Positions 33,624-43,819 of a stretch of 64,000 nucleotides of DNA are shown piece after piece (position 1 is the first letter of the stretch; each line of letters opens with the position of its first letter). Location: assembly GCA_030156895.1 (NCBI GenBank), contig JASGLP010000001.1, positions 1 through 64,000 of the forward strand. Reading direction: 5' to 3'. The DNA is from Eubacteriaceae bacterium (GTDB lineage: Bacteria > Bacillota > Clostridia > Eubacteriales > Eubacteriaceae). Made by a program: the position numbers and the translations under genes. The notes beneath the pieces were generated by a model. The model was not told where the DNA came from. It was given only the letters and a program-made list of their open reading frames with translations, and ran no database searches.

Positions 33624-34705
33624 TTGTTTCGTCCTCTCTGCTTTTGTTATGGTGTGCTTCCATTATAGTACAAAATCAGAGTAAAAAACAGCGATTTTAG
33701 AATTTGCTCAAATTGAAATATTTTTATTTGCAAATTTAATGTTCAGTTTCAAACGGTATTATGAGTAATACCTTGAAGCATCGGAAGCCATTTTATCATA
33801 CTAGCTGGCAGGAACCTTGAAAAGAGTGTTACGACGACAGGAATGGTAGTCTTTATCCAAGAGGATGAATAAGGTTTTGGGGATTCAAGAAGTTTTTTAA
33901 ATGTACTGATTCATAATAGTTGCTTCTTAAATTACAGGCTAAAGAACGCAGCGTTTCACAGCAAATGTTTGAACGCTATGATCAGGATACACTAAAGATA
34001 TCAAAGCAGTCGCTGGTGAATATGACGAAGAGCAATGGTAATTACGGAATAAAAGCATCAGTCAGTCAGACCAGGGCAAAAGTCTTGGTAATGTTTGAAA
34101 AAATGAAATCGGAATGATGAAAGATTCCGCAAAGTTGCTTTATGAAAGGATTATTGGCACTGTTGAGATTTATTGATATCATATTAGAGTATATTTTAAT
34201 AAAAAGCGATGTAAATACAGCGAAAATTTTAGATTTGTAAAAGTATGATTTACACAGTAAATATTATTGAAAATCTTACGATTAAGAAATTAAAAATTAT
34301 AAGTTGAACGATCTTACAAGAAAAACTTGAGGTCTAAATCACGAGATATATGAAATATGTTAACTCAAATATTTTTGGCTGCTTAAAATTTAATTTCAAT
34401 ACTGCCAGTTTGTATACCGTTTTGATCAGTGGGCGGAAAGAGTTTTTATATCAGAAATTGCCCTGCAGAAAGTAAAAGAAAAATGCTGGGATTTCAGGTT
34501 GCAATGATTGTCAATACAAAGGAAAAGAAGTGAAAATGGAATCAAGTTGAAAATGAGCATTCGATTCTCTTTCAAGTCAACGTTTATAGTGTGTAAAATA
34601 GATGTATAAGATGACGGTGTACAAGTTTAGTTAAAATAAATGAGATGAATGTACAGAAAATTATTTAAGTGAAGACTTAAAATATGCGTATACAAGGAGG
34701 ATGAT
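33624..34705. other. Gene-poor kilobase of decayed sequence
   Basis: This AT-rich stretch contains no gene I trust. A 65-codon open frame at 33920-34117 (MLLKLQAKERSVSQQMFERY...) has a TTG-type start, no good RBS and no recognised family; it may be a remnant. At 34407-34510 there is a clear relic of an MFS transporter gene. Together they suggest a degraded accessory segment between cysK and the carrier gene. Confidence 0.55.
34407..34510 (+). pseudogene. Relic of an MFS transporter gene (C-terminal part)
   Basis: The translation reads SLYTVLISG in one frame and then, after a frame change, AERVFISEIALQKVKEK. These line up with GLYTALISGAEKAFIAEIAP and QTLKG in the intact MFS protein at 17072-18232. 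Nucleotide similarity to bases ~17980-18070 is evident (for example TTGTATACCG and TGATCAGTGGG). Stops and frameshifts follow, so this is a fossil of a duplicated transporter gene. Confidence 0.75.
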
Positions 34706-35986
34706 ATGAATGAAGCTACTTATTTTTTTCTTTCACTAGCGATTTTTATTGGCGTCTATGTTCTAATAATTATGGATAGGCTGGATCGAACCCTAGTTGC
34801 CTTAGCGGGCGGTTTGCTGATGATTTTTTTACAAATCATCAACCAGGAGGAAGCCATCCATGCAGTAGATTTTGATACCATTACCTTATTAATCGGTATG
34901 ATGATGATTGTTATGGTTATGCGACTTACAGGGATTTTTGAGTATCTAGCGATCAAAATGCTAAAAATTTCAAAAGCTGATCCCCAAAGACTGATTATTC
35001 TGCTTTCTTTAATAACTGGTATTTTGTCAGGGCTCCTTGATAATGTCACAACAATCATGCTGATAATACCGATAACACTTAGTGTTGCCAAGGATCTGAA
35101 ACTAGATCCCATTCCGTTTATAATCGCGGAAATATTTTCTTCTAACATTGGAGGTACAGCAACATTAATCGGAGATCCCCCCAACATTATGATTGGCAGT
35201 GAAGTGCAGCTTTCATTCAATGATTTTTTGTTGAATAATGCGGTAATTGCTTTGCCAATTCTGATTGTTACCTCAATTCTGTTTTCTCTTCTCTATAAAA
35301 GGATTTTGGTTGCTGATGAATCGGTCAAACAAAAACTACTGGAAGTCGATGAAAATGAAGCGATTCATGATCCAGTTTTACTCAGAAAAAGTCTTGTTAT
35401 TTTTTGCCTTGTCATATTGGGCTTTATATTTAACGCTTATATCCATGTTGAATCGGCAACCATTGCATTAAGCGGTGCGGTGGCGCTAATTTTTTTATCA
35501 GGAATATCGTCAGAGGAAATCTTAGTTGAAGTTGAGTGGAAAACCATTTTCTTTTTTATCGGACTGTTTATGTTAGTTGGGGGAATTGAAGCAACGGGTG
35601 TCATTGAAATGCTAGCTGAAAAAGTGATTCAATTGACTGGGGGGAATCTTTTTAGCACATCCGTATCAATTCTGTGGGTTTCGGCGTTTGCTTCTGCCTT
35701 TATTGATAATATCCCCTTTGTTGCAACGATGATCCCAATGATTACGGATATGGGAATTATTTCAGGTATGGATGTTTACCCTCTATGGTGGGCCTTGTCA
35801 CTTGGTGCGTGTTTAGGGGGGAATGGGACTGTCATTGGTGCTAGTGCCAATGTAGTGGCGATCGGATTGGCTGAAGGTCAGGGATACAAAATCACCTTTA
35901 AAAACTATTTTCGGGTTGCCTTTCCTTTTATGTTGATGACTGTATTTGTTGCCATGATTTATTTGATTTTACGTTTTCTTGTATAA
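34706..35986 (+). CDS. ArsB/NhaD/CitMHS-superfamily membrane carrier
   Basis: A 426-aa protein with ~11-12 membrane segments and the ion-transporter superfamily signatures: LLDNVTTIMLIIPITLSVA in the first half, SNIGGTATLIGDPPNIMIGS, and in the second half AFIDNIPFVATMIPM and CLGGNGTVIGASANVVAIG. The family includes arsenite permeases, Na+/H+ antiporters and carboxylate carriers. The exact substrate is undecided. It starts behind AAGGAGGATGAT and is monocistronic, ending in a terminator that overlaps its stop. Confidence 0.88.
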   Translation: MNEATYFFLSLAIFIGVYVLIIMDRLDRTLVALAGGLLMIFLQIINQEEAIHAVDFDTITLLIGMMMIVMVMRLTGIFEYLAIKMLKISKADPQRLIILLSLITGILSGLLDNVTTIMLIIPITLSVAKDLKLDPIPFIIAEIFSSNIGGTATLIGDPPNIMIGSEVQLSFNDFLLNNAVIALPILIVTSILFSLLYKRILVADESVKQKLLEVDENEAIHDPVLLRKSLVIFCLVILGFIFNAYIHVESATIALSGAVALIFLSGISSEEILVEVEWKTIFFFIGLFMLVGGIEATGVIEMLAEKVIQLTGGNLFSTSVSILWVSAFASAFIDNIPFVATMIPMITDMGIISGMDVYPLWWALSLGACLGGNGTVIGASANVVAIGLAEGQGYKITFKNYFRVAFPFMLMTVFVAMIYLILRFLV

Positions 35987-36026
35987 AAAGAACCGTTTCT
36001 TTAGGGTTTAATAAAACAGTTCTTTT
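35986..36026 (+). terminator. Intrinsic terminator after the ArsB/NhaD-type gene
   Basis: AAAAGAAC (35986-35993) pairs with GTTCTTTT (36019-36026), starting at the last base of the stop codon. A second small AGCC/GGCT hairpin followed by T8 lies at 36109-36134. The rest of the gap up to 36255 is featureless. Confidence 0.75.
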
Positions 36027-36255
36027 AGAGGATAATTAATTTTTGCAAATAAGCTTTCTTCATCTGAAGAAATGTCAGTGTCTTATCGAGCGCTTTTACT
36101 GTCTACATAGCCTTTTTTATAGGCTTCTTTTTTTGATACATACGTTAATCCGCCTATTTTAGCAGATCCGAAGAAATCAAAGGGAAAAGTGTAATAAATT
36201 CTTTATGGTAAGATTCACCAATATTCAAGAACTGGGAATGCTAAAATCATAAAAC

Positions 36256-36284
36256 TTGTCAATCACCAGATAATATGATAGTAT
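36256..36284 (+). promoter_or_regulatory. Promoter of the yjdM-like gene
   Basis: TTGTCA (36256-36261), 17-bp spacer, TAGTAT (36279-36284), 40 nt before the ATG at 36324. Confidence 0.65.
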
Positions 36285-36323
36285 GGTAAACTCGAGTAAT
36301 AAAATGAGAATGGAGAATAATTA

Positions 36324-36656
36324 ATGAATCAATTGCCAAATTGCCCTAAATGTAATTCAGAATATACCTATGAAGATGGGGTAATGCTAATTTGTCCTGA
36401 ATGTGCCTATGAATGGACGGCAGAAACAGTTGTTGAAGAAAAAGCAAAGGTTGTAGATGCCAATGGAAATATCTTAAATGACGGCGACACCGTTATTCTG
36501 ATCAAAGATCTGAAAGTAAAAGGCAGTTCGCAGGATCTTAAAAAAGGAACTAAAGTTAAAAATATTCGTCTGGTTGATGGCGATCATAATATTGACTGTA
36601 AGATTGATGGCTTTGGGGCCATGTCTTTGAAATCGGAGTTTGTTAAAAAAGCCTGA
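36324..36656 (+). CDS. yjdM: PhnA/YjdM-family zinc-ribbon protein
   Basis: A 110-aa protein: an N-terminal zinc ribbon ([20 protein letters not shown] plus CAYEW; Cys-x2-Cys...Cys-x2-Cys) and a C-terminal beta-barrel domain with [20 protein letters not shown] and [20 protein letters not shown]. This is the full YjdM/PhnA domain order and length. Despite the historical name it is not phosphonoacetate hydrolase, and its cellular role is unclear. It is monocistronic, with its own promoter and a following terminator. Confidence 0.93.
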   Translation: MNQLPNCPKCNSEYTYEDGVMLICPECAYEWTAETVVEEKAKVVDANGNILNDGDTVILIKDLKVKGSSQDLKKGTKVKNIRLVDGDHNIDCKIDGFGAMSLKSEFVKKA

Positions 36657-36796
36657 GTGACACCATTAAATTTTTTTACTAAAACAAGACATACTAAACT
36701 TTTAAAATAATATGGTTTTTATGATCGCTAGGCTCATATTATTTGGATAAATAAAGAATAAATCAGGAAACAGATAATAACTGATAGTGTAGATTG

Positions 36797-36836
36797 AAAA
36801 AAGATCCCGAAAACATTTTCGTTTTCGGGATCTTTT
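36797..36836. terminator. Bidirectional terminator
   Basis: AAAGATCCCGAAAAC pairs perfectly with GTTTTCGGGATCTTT around a 6-nt loop, with A and T runs outside. It separates yjdM from the convergent Arc/SPFH operon. Confidence 0.92.
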
Positions 36837-37036
36837 TAGATATCCAGTTCGGGTGGTATGTCCAGTTCATCAGACACATACTTGCCATTTTTTTTGCGCT
36901 GGCGGACACATTCTGTCAGCAGGTATTCGATCTGTCCGTTAACTGAACGAAAATCATCTTCAGCCCAGGCGGCAATGGCATCATAAAGCTTGGGTGACAG
37001 TCTTAAAGGAACCTGTTTCTTTTTGCTTTCGGCCAT
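36836..37036 (-). CDS. Arc-like ribbon-helix-helix protein
   Basis: A 66-aa protein with the RHH pattern [20 protein letters not shown] followed by [20 protein letters not shown], like Arc-family proteins. It is encoded 2 nt after the SPFH gene. SPFH-Arc pairs are recurrent in Firmicutes, so a regulatory or scaffold role connected with the membrane protein is likely rather than an antitoxin role. Its last codons overlap the terminator. Confidence 0.8.
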   Translation of the reverse strand: MAESKKKQVPLRLSPKLYDAIAAWAEDDFRSVNGQIEYLLTECVRQRKKNGKYVSDELDIPPELDI

Positions 37037-37038
37037 GA

Positions 37039-38025
37039 CTAATAGAGACTTCCGGAATTGACGATGGGCTGGGCATCATGATTGCCGCATAAAACAACCA
37101 ATAGGTTTGAAACCATCGCTGCTTTTCGCTCTTCGTCAAGTTCCACAATTTCTTTTTCATTAAGGCGATCCAGAGCCATTTCCACCATACCGACAGCGCC
37201 ATCAACAATCAGTTTACGGGCATCAACAATGGCGGCGGCCTGTTGTCTTTGCAACATGGCAGCGGCAATCTCAGTTGCGTAGGCCAGATAAGTGATTCGG
37301 GCTTCAATGATTTTGATTCCGGCATCATCGACCCGGGACTGAATTTCTTCTTTGATTCGGTTGGCAACCGCTTCACTGGAACCGCGCAGACTGCCCTCAT
37401 CAGCCAGACCATCGCCGGTTGTGTCCACATCTTCAGTCATATCGTAAGGATAAAGACGGACGATGTTTCTAAGGGCGCTGTCGCATTGCAGGGACAGATA
37501 TTCCATATAATTGTCGACATTAAAGACAGCTTTGGCCGTGTTCTGAATTCGCCAGGTGACAGCTATGCCGATTTCGATGGGATTACCAAGACAGTCGTTG
37601 ATTTTCTGACGATTATTGTTTAAGGTCATAATTTTTAATGACAATTTTTTAGAAGTAAGGTCAATCTCCAGAGCTTCAAGATCTTTTTTCCCTTTGATAT
37701 CGCCACTTTGTTTAAGGTGTGTCTTGGCTGCCGGATTGACGGCAACACTAAAAGGATTGACAAAATAAAAACCTGGTTCGCTAATGGTACCGGTATATTT
37801 ACCAAACAGAGTTAAAACCAGCGCCTCCTGAGGCTTTACAACTTTAAGGCCCGGCCACAGCAACCAGGTGGTGCAAAGCAGAAAAATACATATCAGGTTG
37901 ATAATCACAGTGCCATCATTAGCAATATTGATGATTAAGCCGATCGTCGCTATAAAATAAATGAGAATTGAAGCCAGTAGAACCAGCATGCCGATTTTTC
38001 GGTTGTTTAAAAATTTTTCTTCCAT
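37039..38025 (-). CDS. SPFH/Band 7 domain membrane protein
   Basis: A 328-aa protein: two N-terminal hydrophobic helices (~12-60), then the Band 7 domain starting [20 protein letters not shown] and containing [17 protein letters not shown] and [20 protein letters not shown], and a C-terminal helical segment with [20 protein letters not shown]. Members form large ring assemblies on the membrane (flotillin/stomatin type). It is the first gene of a two-gene operon with the Arc-like protein. The client is unknown. Confidence 0.92.
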   Translation of the reverse strand: MEEKFLNNRKIGMLVLLASILIYFIATIGLIINIANDGTVIINLICIFLLCTTWLLWPGLKVVKPQEALVLTLFGKYTGTISEPGFYFVNPFSVAVNPAAKTHLKQSGDIKGKKDLEALEIDLTSKKLSLKIMTLNNNRQKINDCLGNPIEIGIAVTWRIQNTAKAVFNVDNYMEYLSLQCDSALRNIVRLYPYDMTEDVDTTGDGLADEGSLRGSSEAVANRIKEEIQSRVDDAGIKIIEARITYLAYATEIAAAMLQRQQAAAIVDARKLIVDGAVGMVEMALDRLNEKEIVELDEERKAAMVSNLLVVLCGNHDAQPIVNSGSLY

Positions 38026-38194
38026 TTTCTTCCCTCTTTCATTATGATATCAAAATAATATCACATTAATTTCTTGTATGCAAGTATAATTATTTTTTTG
38101 TTTTAATGTGTAAAATGTTACTCGCGGTTGATTCTCTAACTGGATTCCGGGTAGAATTTTAGTATCTACTAAATTTATTGAAAGGGATGAGCAA

Positions 38195-40369
38195 ATGAAA
38201 GATCATCATGAAAATCATAATCAGTCCCATATGCATGAAGGACATGAGCATCATAGAGAAACAGAAAGTCATGAACAAAATGATGGAATAAAAGGCCACG
38301 AACACCATATGGAAACAGAAAACCACCAACATCATGATATGATGAAAAATCGCAGTCATCATAGCGAGTCAGGCGGACATGAAGGTCACGGAGTGATGGG
38401 AAACCACGACCATCACGATCATGGGGATCACCACCTCATGATGGCGATGGATTTCAGAAAGCGTTTTTATATTTCTTTTGTCATTATGATCCCGGTTCTT
38501 TTTCTGTCCCCGATGATTCAGACCTTTATGGGAGTGAGTTGGCGGTTTAGCGGTGATCAGTATATTGTTGCCGCCCTGGCTACCCTATTATACTTTTATG
38601 GCGGCAAGCCGTTTTTAAAAGGTTCAGTTGATGAAATCAGGAAAAAGTCGCCGGCGATGATGACCCTGGTAACCATGTCAATTACGGTGTCTTATGTTTA
38701 CAGCCTGCTGACTGTTTTTTTTATTGAAGGCAATGATTTTTTCTGGGAGTTGGCAACTCTAATTGTAATTATGCTCTTTGGGCATTGGATTGAAATGAAA
38801 TCGGTCATTGGCGCTTCCAGGGCTCTTGATGAACTGGCTAAACTGATGCCGGAAACCGCTCACCTGATTTTAGCTGCTGATGAGCTTAAAGAAATTAAGG
38901 TCAAGGAACTTAAAAAAGGCGACCGGGTCTTGGTCAAACCGGGTGAAAAAATCCCGGTTGATGGAAAAGTTTATGAAGGCATTTCCTTTGTTAATGAATC
39001 AATGCTGACCGGTGAATCAGTGCCCGTTGAGAAGAAGGCTGACGATGAAGTGGTCGGTGGCGCTATTAATACCGATGGGATTCTTAAACTGCAGGTACAA
39101 AAAACGGGCGATCAAATGTTTTTGTCGCAGATGATTGAACTGGTTAAAGATGCACAAAAAAATAAATCGAAAACCGAACGCTTGGCTGATCAGGCGGCAA
39201 AATGGCTTTTTTATATTGCCACTGTTACCGGTATAGTAACCTTCACGGTATGGATGCTGGCAAGCGGCGATCTTAATTTTTCGATTACCCGGGCGGTGAC
39301 AGTGATCGTTATCTCCTGTCCTCATGCTTTGGGTTTGGCCATTCCACTGGTAACAGCGGTTACGACCTCGATTGCGGCCCAGCATGGTCTGCTGATCAGA
39401 AATCGGGCGGCCTTTGAAAATGCCCGTAACCTGACTTCGGTGGTTTTTGATAAGACCGGGACTTTAACAGAAGGTGCTTTTGAAGTAACCGATCTAATCA
39501 GTGAACAGGTATCAGAAGACGAACTATTGGCAATGGCAGCTGCCCTTGAAATAAATTCCGAACATCCGATTGCCCAGGGGATTGTTACAGAAGCAAAGAA
39601 TAGGGCGTTGGAACTTGAGTCGGCTCTCAATTATCAGAATCTAACCGGCCAGGGATTAAAAGCGGAGATTGGACAAAAGGAAGTGAAAATTGTCAGTCCC
39701 GGATTTTTATTAAAAGAATCAATTGCTTTTGATCAGGAAAAATTCCAGGCACTGGCAGATGAAGGGAAAACCGTTATTTTTATTCTGCTTGAAAACAAAC
39801 TTGTTGGTATGATCGCCTTATCCGATAAAATTAAAAATGAATCAGCAATGGCGATTAGTGGTTTACAATTGATGGGCATCGAAACCGTGCTTTTAACCGG
39901 TGATAACCAGGCGGTTGCCAGTCGTGTTGGTCAGACATTAAAAATAGATCAGGTGATTGCCGAAGTTTTACCGCAAGACAAGGTTAATCAGATTAGTAAG
40001 CTCATCAATCAGGGTAAACATGTGGCGATGACTGGTGATGGTGTGAATGATGCCCCGGCTCTGGCTAAAGCCGATTTGGGGATTGCCATTGGCGCCGGAA
40101 CCGATGTGGCGATCGAAGCTGCTGATGTCATTCTGGTCAAAAGTAATCCCGGTGATGTAGTTTCGCTGATTGGACTATCGAAAAAAACTTATCGCAAAAT
40201 GATTCAGAATCTGGTCTGGGCAACAGCCTATAACCTGATTACTCTGCCGCTTGCTGCCGGCGTTTTGTACAATCAGGGGATTCTCGTCAGCCCGGCCATT
40301 GGTGCTCTGCTGATGTCTTTAAGTACAGTGATTGTTGCTATTAATGCCCGACTGATAAAATTTGAGTAA
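38195..40369 (+). CDS. copB: Copper-type P1B ATPase (CopB-like) with His-rich N-terminus
   Basis: A 724-aa ATPase. The first ~85 residues are extremely His/Met-rich (repeats such as [14 protein letters not shown]) and stand in for an HMA domain. The metal-passage motif is CPH (Cys375-Pro-His377 in [13 protein letters not shown]), typical of CopB. Other motifs are TGES in [13 protein letters not shown], the phosphorylated Asp419 in DKTGTLTEG, and [10 protein letters not shown]. It probably exports Cu+/Cu2+ (or Ag+). Two small envelope proteins and a two-component system follow in the same direction. Confidence 0.93.
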   Translation: MKDHHENHNQSHMHEGHEHHRETESHEQNDGIKGHEHHMETENHQHHDMMKNRSHHSESGGHEGHGVMGNHDHHDHGDHHLMMAMDFRKRFYISFVIMIPVLFLSPMIQTFMGVSWRFSGDQYIVAALATLLYFYGGKPFLKGSVDEIRKKSPAMMTLVTMSITVSYVYSLLTVFFIEGNDFFWELATLIVIMLFGHWIEMKSVIGASRALDELAKLMPETAHLILAADELKEIKVKELKKGDRVLVKPGEKIPVDGKVYEGISFVNESMLTGESVPVEKKADDEVVGGAINTDGILKLQVQKTGDQMFLSQMIELVKDAQKNKSKTERLADQAAKWLFYIATVTGIVTFTVWMLASGDLNFSITRAVTVIVISCPHALGLAIPLVTAVTTSIAAQHGLLIRNRAAFENARNLTSVVFDKTGTLTEGAFEVTDLISEQVSEDELLAMAAALEINSEHPIAQGIVTEAKNRALELESALNYQNLTGQGLKAEIGQKEVKIVSPGFLLKESIAFDQEKFQALADEGKTVIFILLENKLVGMIALSDKIKNESAMAISGLQLMGIETVLLTGDNQAVASRVGQTLKIDQVIAEVLPQDKVNQISKLINQGKHVAMTGDGVNDAPALAKADLGIAIGAGTDVAIEAADVILVKSNPGDVVSLIGLSKKTYRKMIQNLVWATAYNLITLPLAAGVLYNQGILVSPAIGALLMSLSTVIVAINARLIKFE

Positions 40370-40441
40370 ACTGTTTTTAATCATATTTGTGCCATATTTT
40401 GGGAGTATATTAACGATAGAAACCAAAAAGAAAGGGTGAAT

Positions 40442-40843
40442 ATGATGAAAAAAGTATTAATGATTTTAGCAGTTTTGTTACTGGTAACAGTTCCGGTTGG
40501 CGTTTTTGCAGCTAACTCAGATTCGGAGGTTGCCGAAAATTTCCGTGGATTCTGCGGCTTTGGATTAGGCACTGATAATTTGACAGAGCAGCAACAGGCA
40601 GATGTTAATGATTCTTTTAATCAGATGATTGAATTGCGAAAAGCAAGTATCAGCACCTTTGTTGCCGATGGTCTGATGACCCAGGAAGAGGCAGATGCAG
40701 CACTGGCCAGACTGGATGAAATGGTTGAACACCATGAAGACGATTCTTATGGCATGATGGGCGGTTATGGCCGTGGCGGTATGATGGGTGGCTTTGGTCG
40801 CGGTGGAATGATGGACGACTATTTCGATGGTGATGAAGATTAA
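40442..40843 (+). CDS. Secreted DUF2680-like protein with Met/Gly/His-rich tail
   Basis: About 133 aa (ATG 40442; the GTG at 40436 is too close to AAAGGG). It has a clear signal peptide (MMKKVLMILAVLLLVTVPVG followed by VFAAN), a helical domain with LTEQQQADVNDSFNQMIELR and DGLMTQEEADAALARLDEMV, and a C-terminal tail with repeated GRGGMMGG motifs plus acidic residues. The methionine- and histidine-rich tail next to CopB suggests extracytoplasmic copper binding; this is inferred. Confidence 0.8.
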   Translation: MMKKVLMILAVLLLVTVPVGVFAANSDSEVAENFRGFCGFGLGTDNLTEQQQADVNDSFNQMIELRKASISTFVADGLMTQEEADAALARLDEMVEHHEDDSYGMMGGYGRGGMMGGFGRGGMMDDYFDGDED

Positions 40844-40860
40844 GTAGAAAGGAGCGCATG

Positions 40861-41046
40861 ATGATGTTTTTGATCTGGTTGCTGATTATCATTGTGATTC
40901 TTTATTTCGCTTTTAAAAATAAAGGGGTCTGGAATAAAGAGGATCAAAAAAATGATGAATCGCTGGATTTACTCAAACAAAAGTATATTAATGGCGAGAT
41001 TGATGAAGACAAATATAAAAAAATGCTTGAGGTTTTAAGAAGCTAA
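40861..41046 (+). CDS. SHOCT-domain small membrane protein
   Basis: A 61-aa protein (ATG 40861 is 6 nt from GGAG; 40858 is also possible). One N-terminal transmembrane helix (FLIWLLIIIVILYFAF) precedes a C-terminal SHOCT motif, LDLLKQKYINGEIDEDKYKK, the short helical hairpin found at protein ends as an oligomerisation or tether element. Its position in the copper operon suggests a membrane-anchored accessory of the exporter or sensor. Confidence 0.85.
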   Translation: MMFLIWLLIIIVILYFAFKNKGVWNKEDQKNDESLDLLKQKYINGEIDEDKYKKMLEVLRS

Positions 41047-41130
41047 GGTAAAATAGGCTTAGTTATGAAGATGATGGAAAAATTGATGAAGGCAAATAAT
41101 GCAAATGGAGATCGATTTATTACCCGATAA

Positions 41131-41166
41131 TCCCCCACCTGGATCAAAATACGTCCAGGTGGGGGA
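41131..41166. repeat. Perfect 13-bp GC-rich inverted repeat without T-tract
   Basis: TCCCCCACCTGGA (41131-41143) and TCCAGGTGGGGGA (41154-41166) enclose a 10-nt loop between the SHOCT gene and the response regulator. No T run follows on either strand. In mRNA it would be a very stable hairpin ~40 nt before the regulator start, so it may stabilise or separate segments of a polycistronic copper transcript. Confidence 0.75.
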
Positions 41167-41206
41167 TGCGCGTTTGAATAAAAATCTGGAGAAATGAGGT
41201 GGAAGG

Positions 41207-41890
41207 ATGAAATATCAGATTCTTCTTGTGGAAGACCAGCAGGAGATTCGCGACATTGTTGAAAAATATCTGCATAATGAAGGTTATGATGTGCTGGTAG
41301 CCAAAGATGGCTTTGAAGCATTGAATCTGTTTAATAAGCATACTGTCCATCTTGTTCTCCTGGATGTGATGATGCCAGGTATTGATGGCTTTGAAGTGCT
41401 GACGGAAATCCGCAAGGTTTCGGAAATCCCGATCATCATGCTGACGGCTAAACAGGAGGAGATCGATCGGATTAAGGGCTTTAAATTTGGTGCTGATGAT
41501 TATGTTGTCAAGCCTTTTAGTGCCCGAGAACTGATGCTGAGGATTAAACGCCTGTTAAAAAGAATCTATCACGAGCTTGACGAACTTGTTCTGACCTGTG
41601 AAGATTTGAGTCTTTATACCGGTTCGATGAAGCTTTACCGTAGTGAAGAAGAAATTGAGATCACGTCAGCTGAGTACAGCTTATTGCTGGTACTCTTTAA
41701 TAATCAGGGGCAGGTACTTTCCCGGGAACAGCTGATCGAGCTGGCTTACGGCAGTGCTTATGAAGGCTATGACCGCAATATCGACAGCTATATCAAAAGA
41801 ATTCGCCAGAAAATCGAGTTAAACCCCCGAGATCCGCAGATTCTGCGAACCAAATACGGTGCTGGTTATATTTTTGGTGGTGTAAAATGA
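41207..41890 (+). CDS. OmpR/PhoB-family response regulator (copper operon)
   Basis: A 227-aa regulator: receiver domain with acidic pocket LVEDQQE, Asp53 in LLDVMMPGIDG and Lys in YVVKPFSARELM; then a complete winged-helix domain ending YDRNIDSYIKRIRQKIELNP and TKYGAGYIFGG. It overlaps the kinase gene by 4 nt (ATGA). It probably controls the upstream copB operon in response to envelope metal stress, inferred from context. Confidence 0.92.
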   Translation: MKYQILLVEDQQEIRDIVEKYLHNEGYDVLVAKDGFEALNLFNKHTVHLVLLDVMMPGIDGFEVLTEIRKVSEIPIIMLTAKQEEIDRIKGFKFGADDYVVKPFSARELMLRIKRLLKRIYHELDELVLTCEDLSLYTGSMKLYRSEEEIEITSAEYSLLLVLFNNQGQVLSREQLIELAYGSAYEGYDRNIDSYIKRIRQKIELNPRDPQILRTKYGAGYIFGGVK

Positions 41891-43260
41891 TGAGTATCAG
41901 AAGACAGTGGATGACGGTGCTTGTTTTGGCGGTGGTTTTATCAGTCGCCATCAATTCGATCGTGTTCGGAATTTTAATTAATCAGACCTTTATTGATTAT
42001 TCAACTGAAAATTATGACAATCATATTTCGCAGCTGGAAGAATTTTCAAAAAAAGTTTTACTGGAAAACGCCTATTCGGATCAGCAGATTAATATGCAGC
42101 TGGAATCGCATTTGAGTGATCCTATCAAAGAGATTAAATTGTATGACCAGAGTGGTAATTTGCTGGGTCAGGTTGGTAATACGACTGAGCCTATGATGAG
42201 CGGAATGATGGGGCGGATGACCGAAACGCAATCTGAAGAAGTCGATACGCGAGAAATTATGGCGGATGGTGAAATGTTAGGAGAACTGATCGTTACCCGT
42301 TACAGTTCCATCAGTGATTCGCTGGAAGCCAAAAAATTTATGCTCTCGCTTGCCGGCAGCGGTCTGATCTCATTTGGAATTGTTTTAACTCTGATATTTA
42401 TTATTGGCCTTTTTATCAGTCGAAGAACCAGCAAAGATTTAAGGCTGACAGCCCAGCAGGCGATTGCGATCGATCTGGGAAATTTTAGTGAGATCCCTAA
42501 ATCTCGCGTCAAGGAAATTCGGACGATCCAGCTTAGTCTGGAGACTTTGAATGCCCGGCTCAAAATGAAACAGACCAGCCGCAAGAAACTGGTTGATGAG
42601 CTGATTCATCAGACCAGAACACCCCTGACAATTTTAAAAACGCATATTGAAGGCTTTGAGGATGGGATCATTGAATTTAATCCAGAAGAAGTAAAAGTCT
42701 GTGAGACGCAAATTGAAAACATAACTTCAATTATCAGCAATATGAGCAGCATGATTGATGCTCAGAAGGAATTGGATCCCGTAGTTTTTGAAGAGGTGGA
42801 ATTAAGTCAGCTGATTAAGCAGATCGCCAGTGGTTTGAAAATGCAGTTTGAGAAAAAGAAAATTGATCTCAAACTTTTAAATCAGCAGAAGATGATGATC
42901 AAAACAGACCGCTATAAACTGAGTCAGGCGATTTACAATCTGTTGACCAATGCCTATAAATTTACCGGCACCGGGGGGAGTGTCACGATCAATTATTATA
43001 ATCAAAATGACATGCTGATGATTATGGTAGAAGATTCCGGTACAGGTATTGATGATGAAGAAAAATCAAAAATATTTGACGTTTATTTCCGTGGCAGAAA
43101 TAGCCAGGAGACCGCTGGTGATGGGATCGGACTCTATGTAGTCAAAGAAAATCTGGAAAAAATAGGCGGAACCATTAAAGTTGAATCTGTAGCGGGAGAG
43201 GGCAGTAAGTTTATAATTGCGTTGCCAGTTATATCTTTAACGGAAAGCGCCGATAGTTAG
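41887..43260 (+). CDS. Sensor histidine kinase (copper operon)
   Basis: A 457-aa kinase: TM1 (~12-35), an extracytoplasmic domain (~36-155) containing Met/His-bearing stretches such as PMMSGMMGRM that could bind copper, TM2 (~160-180), a HAMP-like linker, the H-box ELIHQTRTPLTIL (His241), an N-box and the glycine boxes EDSGTGIDDEEKSK and GDGIGLYVVKENL. It is translationally coupled to the regulator. The methionine-rich sensor loop fits Cu/Ag sensing. Confidence 0.92.
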   Translation: MMSIRRQWMTVLVLAVVLSVAINSIVFGILINQTFIDYSTENYDNHISQLEEFSKKVLLENAYSDQQINMQLESHLSDPIKEIKLYDQSGNLLGQVGNTTEPMMSGMMGRMTETQSEEVDTREIMADGEMLGELIVTRYSSISDSLEAKKFMLSLAGSGLISFGIVLTLIFIIGLFISRRTSKDLRLTAQQAIAIDLGNFSEIPKSRVKEIRTIQLSLETLNARLKMKQTSRKKLVDELIHQTRTPLTILKTHIEGFEDGIIEFNPEEVKVCETQIENITSIISNMSSMIDAQKELDPVVFEEVELSQLIKQIASGLKMQFEKKKIDLKLLNQQKMMIKTDRYKLSQAIYNLLTNAYKFTGTGGSVTINYYNQNDMLMIMVEDSGTGIDDEEKSKIFDVYFRGRNSQETAGDGIGLYVVKENLEKIGGTIKVESVAGEGSKFIIALPVISLTESADS

Positions 43261-43418
43261 AAAATCCAGATTGGACACTGTTTGCCCCCAGTCGGCTACC
43301 GAAAGTCAGGTATTTGCTCACGCTAGGCGATTGGGTTGTACTTGTTAACTTTAAACGGATTTTGTCTTTGATTTCATGCATGCTATTTTACCTGCTTTCG
43401 ATCTGCAGAGGAAATATT

Positions 43419-43754
43419 CTAGGGTTGGTGGTATTCCAAGACCAATACTTCATCCCCCATTTTTGATCTGGTGGCTTGAACCATCCGCGCAAGATGGGGG
43501 CATTTATATGTGCCAGATTTATTTTTAAGTAGTGGTGATATAAATACGATCGCATCAGCTCCGCCTTCAACCAGATTATCGGCGTAGGCTAATACTTTTA
43601 AACCGGGACAGCCGCCGCAGTTTTTAAGTCCGGAGAGACTGATTTCCGCAGCGGTTACATTATCTCTGCCATTCTCTTTAAAAACTGCCATTAAAGTGTC
43701 GACGGATGGAATCATATCACTCGATTTCATACATCGAATAAATCCTATTTTCAT
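43419..43754 (-). CDS. CGGC-domain cysteine-rich protein
   Basis: A 111-aa protein with the signature LKNCGGCPGLKVLAYADNLV and further conserved cysteines at MKIGFIRCMKSSD and YKCPHLARM. CGGC-domain proteins are small, probably metal- or Fe-S-binding, of unknown function and common in anaerobes. It is monocistronic and stands after the convergent kinase gene. No partner is apparent. Confidence 0.85.
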   Translation of the reverse strand: MKIGFIRCMKSSDMIPSVDTLMAVFKENGRDNVTAAEISLSGLKNCGGCPGLKVLAYADNLVEGGADAIVFISPLLKNKSGTYKCPHLARMVQATRSKMGDEVLVLEYHQP

Positions 43755-43819
43755 TTTACCTCGTAAAAATATTTATAATATACTATGTTAATACAAAATC
43801 TGTTGTTTATCAATTGAAC

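Noticed and set aside
33920-34117. 65-codon plus-strand frame (MLLKLQAKERSVSQQMF...)
   Set aside because: TTG-type start without a convincing RBS, in a decayed region. I could not assign a family, so it is only mentioned in the region note.
41065-41130. 21-codon plus-strand ORF after the SHOCT gene
   Set aside because: No Shine-Dalgarno sequence, Lys/Met-rich and very short; insufficient support.
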